A stretch of DNA of 64,000 nt from Paenibacillus roseus. Its GTDB lineage: Bacteria > Bacillota > Bacilli > Paenibacillales > Paenibacillaceae. The DNA lies in NCBI RefSeq assembly GCF_016424485.1, contig NZ_JAELUP010000006.1, positions 32,859 through 96,858 on the forward strand, written 5' to 3'. The notes beneath the pieces are model-generated. The model saw only the letters and a program-made list of their open reading frames with translations, did not search any database and was not told the origin of the DNA. This document shows, one piece after another, positions 17,730-25,825 of the stretch. A program made the position numbers and the translations under genes. The stretch's first letter is position 1, and each line of letters starts with the position of its first letter.

Positions 17730-18788
17730 ATGGAAATTGGAATCAGCACATTCGTCGACACATCACCGGATATTCATACCGGGGAGTTGATCAGTCATGC
17801 ACAGCGGCTCCGTGAGGTCGTGGAGGAGATTGTACTTGCCGATCGGGTCGGGCTGGATGTATATGGTGTAGGGGAGCATCACCGCGAGGATTACGCGGCC
17901 TCCAACCCGGCAGTGGTACTGGCGGCTGCGGCTCCTCTAACCAAACGTATCCGCCTGACTAGCGCGGTGACCGTGCTGTCATCGGCTGATCCGGTGCGCG
18001 TGTTTCAGGATTTTGCGACACTGGACGGCTTGTCTGAGGGGCGTGCGGAAATTATGGCGGGCAGAGGCTCATTTATCGAATCATTTCCGCTGTTCGGCTT
18101 TGATTTGCAGGATTATGAAGAGCTGTTCGAAGAGAATCTGGAATTGCTGCTGGCCATCCGGGGGTCGGAGAAGGTGAACTGGAGGGGCGGTCACCGTCCT
18201 GCTATCAAGAACCTGGGTGTATATCCGCGACCGGTGCAAAACCCGCTGCCCGTCTGGATCGGAAGCGGAGGCACGACGGAATCGGTCATTCGGGCGGGGA
18301 CGGCTGGATTGCCGTTGGCGCTGGCGATTATCGGGGGAAGTCCTGCCCATTTCGCCCCGCTTGTCCAGTTGTATAAGAAAGCCGTGGCGCTTGCCGGTTA
18401 TGATCCGAAGCAGTTGCCCGTAGCGTCGCATTCTCACGGATTTGTGTGGGATTCCGACGAGGAGGCTGCGGATCTGTTTTTTCCTTCAACACAGGATCGC
18501 ATGAACGTGCTTGGCGCTGAACGCGGCTGGGGACGATACACCAGAACTAACTTTGATGCGGCCCGAAGCTTCGACGGTGCTCTGTATGTCGGCTCACCGG
18601 AGACCGTAGCGCAAAAAATCATTCATCTGCGCAAGCAGGTCGGCATTACCCGCTTCCTGATGCATGTTCCGCTAGGTACAATGCCGCATGATGAAGTAAT
18701 GAAAGCCATTGAGCTATTGGGAACCAAGGTGGCTCCGATTGTTCGCGAGGAAGTAGCGAAATGGGAAGCGGATCATCCGTCAGTCTGA
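17730..18788 (+). CDS. LLM-class flavin-dependent oxidoreductase (luciferase-like)
   Basis: 352-residue TIM-barrel flavoprotein of the bacterial-luciferase superfamily. The start MEIGISTFVD, the motif LDVYGVGEHHREDYAASNPAVVLAAAA and the phrase GRAEIMAGRGSFIESFPLFGFDLQDYEELFEENLELL are characteristic of the small-molecule monooxygenase group that uses reduced flavin from a partner reductase. The substrate is unknown. The ATG at 17730 has AAAGGAGTG nine bases upstream; the 41 codons before it are not family-like. A DUF1349-type gene follows 43 bp later and may be cotranscribed. Confidence 0.9.
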   Translation: MEIGISTFVDTSPDIHTGELISHAQRLREVVEEIVLADRVGLDVYGVGEHHREDYAASNPAVVLAAAAPLTKRIRLTSAVTVLSSADPVRVFQDFATLDGLSEGRAEIMAGRGSFIESFPLFGFDLQDYEELFEENLELLLAIRGSEKVNWRGGHRPAIKNLGVYPRPVQNPLPVWIGSGGTTESVIRAGTAGLPLALAIIGGSPAHFAPLVQLYKKAVALAGYDPKQLPVASHSHGFVWDSDEEAADLFFPSTQDRMNVLGAERGWGRYTRTNFDAARSFDGALYVGSPETVAQKIIHLRKQVGITRFLMHVPLGTMPHDEVMKAIELLGTKVAPIVREEVAKWEADHPSV

Positions 18789-18831
18789 GCAAAGCCTTGG
18801 CAATTCTAAAAGAATGTTTGAGGGAGGCAAG

Positions 18832-19452
18832 ATGGTGACGTATACAAATATTCCATGGGACAAAGGCACTTGGACGACTGCGCCTGTATCGGTGCAGGAA
18901 GAAGGGGAAGGTCTGCGCGTCGGGGCGAAGCACGGGAGCGATTATTGGGAGAAGACACTGTATGAATTCGAGCATAGGGACGGACATGCGCTGTTGGCGC
19001 CATGGGAAGATGCCAGCGCGATGGAAGTTACGTTTCAGCTGAGTTCTTTTACAGAACTGTATGACCAGGCGGGATTGATGCTCTGGCATGGTCCGGAGCA
19101 GTGGATTAAAGCCGGTGTGGAACTGAACGACGGCGTTCCCCAGGTTGCCGTTGTCGTGACGGACGGATATTCCGACTGGTCGCTTGCGCCTGCGCCGGAG
19201 TGGGTCGGCCAGAAAGTGACAATCCGTGCTTCCCGTCAAAAGGATGCAGTCATCATTAGAGCCCGCTCACAATCTGAAGGCTGGCGCACCATTCGGGTGG
19301 CCCGCTTCCCTTATGCCTCCGGCAAGCAGGCGGGGCCGTTCGTTTGCTCTCCTACCAGAGCCGGGCTTGAGGTCGTCTTTACGCGCTGGGTGCTGGCCAG
19401 CCCGGATGCTGACTTGCATACGGACCCGCCTTTGCCAAGCGAACGAGAATGA
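18832..19452 (+). CDS. DUF1349-family protein (concanavalin-like fold)
   Basis: 206-residue soluble protein. The sequence DYWEKTLYEFEHRDGHALL, QAGLMLWHGPEQWIKAGVELNDGVPQVAVVVTDGYSDWS and GPFVCSPTRAGLEVVFTRW matches the DUF1349 family, a beta-sandwich related to concanavalin-like lectins/glucanases. No signal peptide is seen, so it is probably cytoplasmic. The biochemical role is unknown. ATG at 18832 follows AGGGAGG by 4 bp and is immediately followed by GTG at 18835, which is also possible; the ATG at 18814 lies before the ribosome site and is rejected. Confidence 0.8.
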   Translation: MVTYTNIPWDKGTWTTAPVSVQEEGEGLRVGAKHGSDYWEKTLYEFEHRDGHALLAPWEDASAMEVTFQLSSFTELYDQAGLMLWHGPEQWIKAGVELNDGVPQVAVVVTDGYSDWSLAPAPEWVGQKVTIRASRQKDAVIIRARSQSEGWRTIRVARFPYASGKQAGPFVCSPTRAGLEVVFTRWVLASPDADLHTDPPLPSERE

Positions 19453-19506
19453 GCTTAAGACGCTCGGGCTTTTAATCGAAACAACCGGCACTCCGTAATC
19501 AGAAAA

Positions 19507-19554
19507 CAGGCAAGTCAGACGGGGCGGTTTCTGCCGCCCCATTTGACTTGCCTG
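19507..19554. terminator. Bidirectional terminator between convergent genes
   Basis: CAGGCAAGTCA (19507-19517) pairs with TGACTTGCCTG (19544-19554), and inside it GGGGCGG pairs with CCGCCCC. T-rich DNA follows on the plus strand and A-rich DNA precedes it, so it can end both the DUF1349 gene and the minus-strand ABC operon. Confidence 0.9.
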
Positions 19555-19570
19555 CTTTTATCCCTAGCGT

Positions 19571-20443
19571 TTAGCCTTTGACCGCGCCTTCTGTCAACCC
19601 TTTTTGAATAAATTTGGAGATGAATAAATAGACGATCAGGACCGGGATGACGGTCAGTGCGACCGCGGTTGCCATCAAGCCAAAGTCTGTGCCGTACTGG
19701 GAACTGATTTCGCTTAGCAAGGCTACAATTGGCCGGACACTCGCTTTATTGACGAAGATCAGCGCCGAGAACAGGTCGTTATAGGACCAGAGGAAGACGA
19801 AAATACTGACAGAGGCAAAAACGGGACGGGATACCGGAAAAAAGATCTTGATCAGCATCTGCCACCGGTTGCAGCCGTCAATAAATGCGGCCTCTTCCAG
19901 CTCCTTGGCTATCGTAGCCATATAGCCGGCAATGACAAGAATGGCAAAGGTCAAATTACCTGCTGTCTGCGGAAAAATTAAACCTCCGTATGTATTGACC
20001 AGGCTCGTCCTGATGAGAATTTCGTATACGGGCACAACGGTTGCAAAGGCGGGGATAAGCAGCGTCGCATAAAGGATGGAGTAAATGAGCCTTCTGCCCT
20101 TGAAATTGAATCGGGACAGCGCATAGCCTGCAAATCCGCTCAAAATCAGTACCAGAATTACAGTGGAGCCGGACATGATCAGGCTGTTCATATAGCTTCG
20201 GCCGATGTTAATCCGTTCGAAGGCGGTTGTGTAATTGATAAAGACGGGGTCCAGCGCGAGCGCAAACGATTGGTTCATGACATCCTTGGACACCTTGAAG
20301 GAATTGTTCACAATCCAGAATAGCGGATAGATCGTTGTGAGCGACCAGCCGGTCAAAATCAGGTAGATCAGGGCGCTTCCCCAGCGGAACTTCAGGGGCT
20401 TTCGGCGCCAAAATTGTGTTTTGCTATTGATGATTGGTTGCAT
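19571..20443 (-). CDS. Carbohydrate ABC transporter permease (MalG type)
   Basis: 290-residue inner-membrane permease with six predicted helices and the EAA loop EAAFIDGCNRWQMLIKIFFPVSRPVFASV that docks on the ATPase. The N-terminal half (TTIYPLFWIVNNSFKVSKDVM) is typical of the MalG/CUT1 permease subfamily. It is the last gene of a minus-strand operon (binding protein, MalF-type permease, this gene). No ATPase gene is linked; in Bacillota such importers often use a shared MsmX-type ATPase encoded elsewhere. The imported sugar is not identifiable. Confidence 0.92.
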   Translation of the reverse strand: MQPIINSKTQFWRRKPLKFRWGSALIYLILTGWSLTTIYPLFWIVNNSFKVSKDVMNQSFALALDPVFINYTTAFERINIGRSYMNSLIMSGSTVILVLILSGFAGYALSRFNFKGRRLIYSILYATLLIPAFATVVPVYEILIRTSLVNTYGGLIFPQTAGNLTFAILVIAGYMATIAKELEEAAFIDGCNRWQMLIKIFFPVSRPVFASVSIFVFLWSYNDLFSALIFVNKASVRPIVALLSEISSQYGTDFGLMATAVALTVIPVLIVYLFISKFIQKGLTEGAVKG

Positions 20444-20466
20444 AAGCGTACACTCCTAACAGCAGC

Positions 20467-21333
20467 TTAATAAGTGAACTCTTCACTTTTCAACAAACGG
20501 TTGGCCAGCAAAGCGAGCAAAACACCGAAGACCACCATATAGATCGCAACTGTGGAGCCGTAACCGAAGTTTTGATCGACAATCGCTTTTTTGTACATAT
20601 ACGTGCCCAGTACCTCTGTGCCGTTCTGGCCGCGTGAGATGACCCATACGAATTCGAATACTTTCATCGTGCCGGTAATGGCAAGCGTAATGACTACTTT
20701 GATATCGCTCAAAATTAGCGGGAGCGTCAGCTTGACGGTTTTCTGAAGCCCGGAGATGCCTTCAAGCTTGGCTGCTTCATAATAATCCGTCGGAATTTTG
20801 GACATTGCGGTCAAGAACAGCACCAGGTAAAAGCCGACGTAATGCCAGACGGTTGGGATAGCCACAGCTTTCAGGGCATTGCTCTCGCTAAGCCAGAGAA
20901 CCTTCTCAAAGCCGAGGCTAGTGATGATCGTATTGAGCAAGCCAAAATTGTAGTTGTAAAACAGCACGAACAGCAAGGAGATTGCGGTACCGGAAATGAC
21001 GACCGGGAAAAAGAAGACCGTACGGAAAAAACTCTGAAGCCTCGTTATATGATCCAGCATGACGGCTAGAACGAGGGCAATGCCCACCTGAAACAAAATG
21101 ACATAGACCATAATTTCGAGGGTGTGCAGCGTTGCTTCACCAAGCAGCCTGTCTGTGAATAACCGTTCATAGTTTTCCCAGCCTACGAATTTTTTATCGA
21201 AAAATCCCTTTGTACGGAAGAAGCTCAAGTACAAGCTTTTGAAAAACGGATAGTAGAGAAAGACCGACATCAGGAAGGCAGTAGGGAGCAAGAACAAAAT
21301 AATATATTTTCGATCGCCCTTCATCTTTATCAC
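20467..21333 (-). CDS. Carbohydrate ABC transporter permease (MalF type)
   Basis: 288-residue permease, the partner of the MalG-type permease encoded 23 bp downstream. It starts MIKMKGDRKYIILFLLPTAFLMSVFLYYPFFKSLYLSF, has six predicted helices and an EAA loop EAAKLEGISGLQKTVKLTLPLILSDIKVVI. It forms the heterodimeric channel of a CUT1-type sugar importer with the upstream-encoded lipoprotein as receptor. A perfect 12-bp inverted repeat separates it from the binding-protein gene and may set expression ratios. Confidence 0.92.
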   Translation of the reverse strand: MIKMKGDRKYIILFLLPTAFLMSVFLYYPFFKSLYLSFFRTKGFFDKKFVGWENYERLFTDRLLGEATLHTLEIMVYVILFQVGIALVLAVMLDHITRLQSFFRTVFFFPVVISGTAISLLFVLFYNYNFGLLNTIITSLGFEKVLWLSESNALKAVAIPTVWHYVGFYLVLFLTAMSKIPTDYYEAAKLEGISGLQKTVKLTLPLILSDIKVVITLAITGTMKVFEFVWVISRGQNGTEVLGTYMYKKAIVDQNFGYGSTVAIYMVVFGVLLALLANRLLKSEEFTY

Positions 21334-21383
21334 CTTTTAACCTTCATATTTTCAATGGCCTTGCAAACGGTGGCCTTGTAAAA

Positions 21384-21418
21384 GATTACGCCGCCTTGAG
21401 GAGGGGGGCGGCGTAATC
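21384..21418 (-). promoter_or_regulatory. Intercistronic hairpin in the sugar ABC operon
   Basis: GATTACGCCGCC (21384-21395) and GGCGGCGTAATC (21407-21418) are perfect reverse complements around an 11-nt loop. It lies just downstream of the binding-protein stop, without a long T run on the minus strand. Such hairpins usually protect the 3' end of the binding-protein mRNA or cause partial termination, giving more binding protein than permease. Confidence 0.6.
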
Positions 21419-21466
21419 GACATTGCTTGGGGAGGTTATTTTGGGGAGGTTATTAATGAGGATGAA

Positions 21467-22810
21467 TTATTTATTCGCGTCTTCGATCTTTTTGGCTTCC
21501 TGCAGCACTTCAGCTGGCGTGCTCTTGCCTGTTACGACCTGCTGAACGCCGGCGCGCAGCGTAGAGAACGTTTCCGGGGAGATTTTGCTGTCCACCGGAG
21601 TTGTGATGGAAGCAGAGTTGGCAGCCATCGCGAAGCCGTCCACCTGCGCTTGCGGTAAGCCGGTAATTTCAACATTAGCTGCAGGAGTACCGCCATTTGC
21701 CGTAGCAATTTTCTGGATAATAGCCGGGGATGTCAGATGCTTGAGCAGTGCAATGGCCGCATCTTTTTTGTCTGCATTGTCGTAGGTTGATTTGGGCAGA
21801 TAGAATCCGGAGCCGAATCCGCCGATGATATCGTTGCCGCTGCCTGCTCCGCCTGGGACGACAGGGAATGGAATTACAGTTGTATTTTCTTTTACTTCAG
21901 CACCGCTAAAGCCGCCGAATGCCCATGAACCTTCCAAAATCATCGCTGCTTTGCCTTCACCGTAGTAGTTGGATGCCATACCAAGATCGATCGTTGCGGC
22001 ATCTTTCGGGAATGCGCCAAGGTCATACAGTTCTTTGATGGCCGCATAGCCTTTCTCCCAGTTCGGATCAATTCCGTCTGCAAGACCTTTCGCCTGCCCA
22101 GCAGGACCGGCAGCCGTCAAAATAAAATGCTCAACAATATAGTGGGACTGATCAAACGGAGCGGACAATGGAATAATGCCTTTGGCAGCGAATGTCTCGA
22201 CTGCTTTTTTCAATTTATCCCAGTCTGTAGGGAGATCAAGATTATTGTCTGCGAACAGCTTTTTATTCACGAACAAGCCCTCGTAAAATCCGGTCAGCGG
22301 AGCGGCATAAATGTGGCCGTCCTTCTGTCTTACGTTCTCAAGAGCGCTCGGGGAGAAGCCATTCTTCCAGTTGGCGTCTTCGTTAAGGAGATCATCGAGG
22401 GGAACAACCTTGCCGGCATCGATAAAGCCTTGGGCATCCGCGCCCACAAAGTAAAACAGCAAATCAGGTTCATTGCCGGAATTGATGTCGGTGTTGACTT
22501 TGGTTCTGAAACCGTCATCATTAGCTGACAATGTATCGTTGTCAATTTTCACATTCGGGTTGCTGGCTGTAAACTCGTCCAGAGCAGCCTGGAAAGCATC
22601 GCGAGCGGCGTCTGTACCGCCGAAGGTAGAGAATACACGCAGCGAAATATCTTTCTTGGGCGGCTCTTCCTTTACAGCTTCTTCCTTAGAGCCTTGATTT
22701 CCTGATGCATTAGGCGTGTTGTTCTTTACTTCATTTTTGTCCCCGCAGGCAGCCAGGAACATGGAGAAAACGAACAGCACGCTCAAAACAATTAAAGATG
22801 CTTTTTTCAC
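21467..22810 (-). CDS. Extracellular sugar-binding lipoprotein of an ABC importer
   Basis: 447-residue family 1 solute-binding protein. The lipoprotein signal ends with the lipobox LAAC (Cys22), followed by a short charged linker and a domain starting ISLRVFSTFGGTDAARDAFQAALDEFTASNPNVKI. It captures a substrate, probably an oligosaccharide, outside the membrane and delivers it to the two permeases encoded downstream. The start codon is GTG at 22810, behind AGGGGGATG. It is the first gene of the operon. No nearby regulator or glycosidase reveals the substrate. Confidence 0.92.
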   Translation of the reverse strand: MKKASLIVLSVLFVFSMFLAACGDKNEVKNNTPNASGNQGSKEEAVKEEPPKKDISLRVFSTFGGTDAARDAFQAALDEFTASNPNVKIDNDTLSANDDGFRTKVNTDINSGNEPDLLFYFVGADAQGFIDAGKVVPLDDLLNEDANWKNGFSPSALENVRQKDGHIYAAPLTGFYEGLFVNKKLFADNNLDLPTDWDKLKKAVETFAAKGIIPLSAPFDQSHYIVEHFILTAAGPAGQAKGLADGIDPNWEKGYAAIKELYDLGAFPKDAATIDLGMASNYYGEGKAAMILEGSWAFGGFSGAEVKENTTVIPFPVVPGGAGSGNDIIGGFGSGFYLPKSTYDNADKKDAAIALLKHLTSPAIIQKIATANGGTPAANVEITGLPQAQVDGFAMAANSASITTPVDSKISPETFSTLRAGVQQVVTGKSTPAEVLQEAKKIEDANK

Positions 22811-22898
22811 ACGAACATCCCCCTAGAAATAGTTTTTTTAAACTTATGCATATATTCTCGGGTGTATATAAAAATTTTACTTTAGTCATCAAATAACT

Positions 22899-23821
22899 GT
22901 AAATAGATGGGCGGGGATACAATTATCTAAAAAATGGGGTAAATTTATTGGGTACGTTTACAGAAATCTAAACATTGACAAAAGCGATGGATTTTATGAG
23001 GAATTTGCTCCGACAGGCTTCACCCCGATGTACGGTTATTTGATACGGCTCGTTAACGGCGCCCCCGGCATTACGCAGAAGGAGCTGGCTGACAAGCTGT
23101 GCGTGACGCCTTCCGCCCTATTCGGGATGCGGAACCATCCTTACGATGTCGGGGCCGCTCCTTACGGCTCTGATGAAATCGTCAAGCCTGCGCCATTTCA
23201 GGGAAATGTATTTACAACCCAATTCGGACTCTTGGTTCAGCGCTAGGGAATAAAACGTTCTGGCTACTCGGGGGAACATTTTTCTTCTGCGGCTTATCCA
23301 CAAACGGATTGATCGGGACGCATTTAATTGCGGCATGCGGGGATTACGGCATTCCTGAAGTGATGGCTGCGGGATTGCTTGCCCTGATGGGGATATTTGA
23401 CCTGATCGGCACTACGCTTTCCGGCTGGTTGTCAGACCGCTTCGACAGCCGCTGGCTGCTGTTCTGGTATTACGGGCTGCGCGGATTATCCTTGCTGTTC
23501 CTGCCTTATGCGTTGGATGGAAGTCCGACATCCTTAATTATTTTTTCGGTATTTTATGGTCTGGATTGGCTTGCTACTGTTCCGCCAACGGTTAAGCTGG
23601 CTTCTCAGGAATTCGGCAAGGAAAAATCCGGCATGATTTTCGGCTGGGTTGTGGTGGCTCACCAACTCGGGGCTTCATTTGCTGCTTTTGGAGCCGGTGT
23701 GGTCAGAGAATGGGCAGGCACGTATGCTATTGCCTTTGTTGTGGCAGGATTTATTTGCTTGATTGCAGCGCTGATGTCTATCAAAATCAAGCCTGCCGAA
23801 ATGGTGAAGGCAATGGGTTAA
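22899..23821 (+). pseudogene. Chimeric remnant: MarR-type regulator fused to the back half of an MFS transporter
   Basis: The frame from 22899 reads NRWAGIQLSKKWGKFIGYV and FTPMYGYLIRLVNGAPGITQKELADKLCVTPS, the front half of a MarR-family winged-helix regulator without a normal start codon. At about 23118 it switches, in frame, to MFS-like sequence (FGMRNHPYDVGAAPYG). That frame stops at 23246, and the MFS sequence continues in another frame from about 23236 (SALGNKTFWLLGGTFFFCGLSTNGLIGTHLIAACGDYGIPEV) to 23821. So a deletion fused two neighbours and a later frameshift broke the transporter part. The region from 23309 still forms a clean 170-residue frame (about four helices), but it is only the C-terminal half of a transporter and unlikely to work. 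Confidence 0.8.
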
Positions 23822-24639
23822 GGCGAGAATCCTGACAGATTTACAGCAAGCTGTTCTTCGGGAAAAACTTGTCTCATCCGGTCATAGACAATGCGCCAGG
23901 CGGTGGGGTGATACCATTGCTCCATGCCGATTTCCTCGTACAGGGATTGAACTCCAAGACGCATGGTTCGCTTGCCTCCACTGCCGTCGCCCATGAAGAA
24001 ATCGTCGATACATACGCGATTCACAAGCGGCCTTAGAAGATGCGGAAATTGCTCACTGCTCGGAAGAACAGGGGCAATCGTCGCCTGAGCCGGAATATCG
24101 GCATCGCGCAGCAGCTCCAGCGTTTGGAGTCTAGCCGGGATCGGCGGTGCATACGGGGAGAAATGTTTGCGAATATGCTCCAGATCGGTCTCAATCGTCA
24201 TGCTCACACGAACCTTGTCGCCAAGCTGTTGCAGCACATCGATATCTCTGCGAACAAGCGGGCTGCGGGTTTGCAGAAACAGGAAGTCCGGAGGGTCATC
24301 CGCCATCGCCTCAAGCAATGAGCGGGTGATCCTTTCTTTATGCTCTACAGGCTGATAAGGGTCCGTGCTGGAAGACATAAATATCGTGACTGGGCCCTTG
24401 GCTTTGGCCCGTTGTAATTCTTTTCGCAGGACGGCCGCCGCATCTTTCTTGATATCCACCCACGTTCCCCATTCAGCGCCGCGAAAAACAGCGATCGGCA
24501 TTTGGCGGACATAGCAGTAGGAACAGCCAAATGAACAGCCTGCATACGGGTTCAGGGAGTAGCTGTAGCCGGACAGAAATCCGTTTCCTTTGGTCAGTAT
24601 GGTCTTCGGTACTTTCGTTGTATATTCCGGCTTCATCAA
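23818..24639 (-). CDS. SPL-type radical SAM protein
   Basis: 273-residue radical S-adenosylmethionine enzyme. The [4Fe-4S] motif CxxxCxxC is at Cys35, Cys39 and Cys42 (AGCSFGCSYCYV), followed by DPYQPVEHKERITRSLLEAM and VSMTIETDLEHIRKHFSPYAPPIPARLQTLELLRDADI, typical of the SPL (spore photoproduct lyase-like) radical SAM family. True SplB carries an extra conserved cysteine near its C-terminus; none is obvious here, so the reaction is uncertain and need not be photoproduct repair. It ends tail-to-tail with the MarR/MFS remnant, overlapping by 4 bp. Confidence 0.88.
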   Translation of the reverse strand: MMKPEYTTKVPKTILTKGNGFLSGYSYSLNPYAGCSFGCSYCYVRQMPIAVFRGAEWGTWVDIKKDAAAVLRKELQRAKAKGPVTIFMSSSTDPYQPVEHKERITRSLLEAMADDPPDFLFLQTRSPLVRRDIDVLQQLGDKVRVSMTIETDLEHIRKHFSPYAPPIPARLQTLELLRDADIPAQATIAPVLPSSEQFPHLLRPLVNRVCIDDFFMGDGSGGKRTMRLGVQSLYEEIGMEQWYHPTAWRIVYDRMRQVFPEEQLAVNLSGFSP

Positions 24640-24829
24640 TGCTGGCCCCTTTCACCTCTGAACGGCATGACTGAACGGCATGATACTCCATTATAACATA
24701 GAAGCATCCTCTCGTTTGCTGAACCAGGTAACAATGCAAGACTTTGGCAGAGGTAAAGGGGTTTATTGTATAAAGCTCGAATATATTCCTTGTTAGCAGT
24801 CTTGAGAGAATATGAAGGGGGAAACAGCA

Positions 24830-25492
24830 ATGCAGGATATTCAAGCCATTCTGTTTGATCTGGACAATACGTTGCTTGACCGGAGCGTGACGTTCAGGAG
24901 ATTTACGAATGCATTTTTGGCGACTCATCTGCCACATTTGAATGAAACAGAGGAATTGGCGGACAGAATCATCGATCTGGATCAGGACGGCTACACGGAT
25001 AAGCGGCTGCTGTTTTCTCAACTGCTTGAGGAATTGCCCTGGGGGCAGAAGCCCGAACTATATGAACTGATGGAATTTTATAAGTCAGAGTATGTGAGAA
25101 ACGCCGTCCTGATGGATCAGGCGATAGAGGTGTTGGGCCAGTTAAGAGCGAAGTACAAAACCGGCATGATTACAAACGGCCAGACGCTGATTCAATATGG
25201 GAAAATTGATCAACTGCAGCTTGGAAGCCATTTTGATACGATTATTGTATCGGAGGAAGCGGGAGTTAAGAAGCCGGATGCTAAAATATTCGAACTCGCT
25301 ATGAACCGACTGAATGTAAAGCCGGAGAACTGTATTTTTGTAGGCGATCATCCGGTAAATGATATTGAAGGAGCGGCTGCTGTCGGTATGAACGCGGTCT
25401 GGATTCAGGTGAATCAGCCATGGCGTGAGGATGTCAAAGCCAAACCGCTGCATACAATCCGAAAATTAACCGAGCTGTTGGAAGTGCTTTGA
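24830..25492 (+). CDS. HAD-superfamily hydrolase
   Basis: 220-residue haloacid-dehalogenase-like phosphatase. Motif I FDLDNTLLD has the nucleophile Asp10 and acid Asp12, motif II is ITNG, and the C-terminal motifs are KKPDAKIFELAMNRL and FVGDHPVNDIEGAAAVGMNAVWI. A helical cap lies between motifs I and II (subfamily IA, YjjG-like), a group that often removes phosphate from nucleotides or other small phosphates. The ATG at 24830 is preferred over 24812 because AAGGGGG lies 8 bp before it. It lies directly before the thiamin riboswitch but is not controlled by it. Confidence 0.88.
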   Translation: MQDIQAILFDLDNTLLDRSVTFRRFTNAFLATHLPHLNETEELADRIIDLDQDGYTDKRLLFSQLLEELPWGQKPELYELMEFYKSEYVRNAVLMDQAIEVLGQLRAKYKTGMITNGQTLIQYGKIDQLQLGSHFDTIIVSEEAGVKKPDAKIFELAMNRLNVKPENCIFVGDHPVNDIEGAAAVGMNAVWIQVNQPWREDVKAKPLHTIRKLTELLEVL

Positions 25493-25554
25493 TTCATCTT
25501 GCGTATTGCCAAACCATCGCAAACTACGCTATAGTAGAACTAACTTCATATGGA

Positions 25555-25643
25555 GTACGGGTGCTGGATGGAGTCCGGCTGAGATAGAAGCCTTGTGTTT
25601 CTGACCGTTAATCTGAACCAGGTAATGCTGGCGTAGAGAACGT
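25555..25643 (+). promoter_or_regulatory. TPP (THI-box) riboswitch
   Basis: The conserved thi-box elements appear in order: ACGGGTGC (about 25557-25564), CGGCTGAGA (25576-25584), GACCGTTAATCTGAACC (25603-25619) and GGTAATGCTGGCGTAGAGAA (25621-25640). This is the aptamer for thiamin pyrophosphate. A Rho-independent terminator follows at 25654, so high TPP should stop transcription of the downstream salvage and synthesis operon. The placement before ylmB-tenA-thiZXY-thiFESGOD confirms the assignment. Confidence 0.95.
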
Positions 25644-25653
25644 ATCGAATTGA

Positions 25654-25687
25654 AACCATTCGTCTATTCTACGAATGGTTTTTTTTA
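25654..25687 (+). terminator. Riboswitch expression-platform terminator
   Basis: AACCATTCGT (25654-25663) pairs perfectly with ACGAATGGTT (25671-25680) and is followed by a run of T. It is the OFF state of the TPP riboswitch just upstream. Confidence 0.9.
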
Positions 25688-25825
25688 TTGAAATCCGGTT
25701 GCGGGCAGGCATCTGCCAGCTTGAACACCAGATTTCTCCGTGAAACGTGCGCTTCGCCGCCGATGCGCGGCGGAGCCGTTTACGCCTAGCTTGACGCCCG
25801 GTTATCAAGGAGGAGAAATAGTGCC

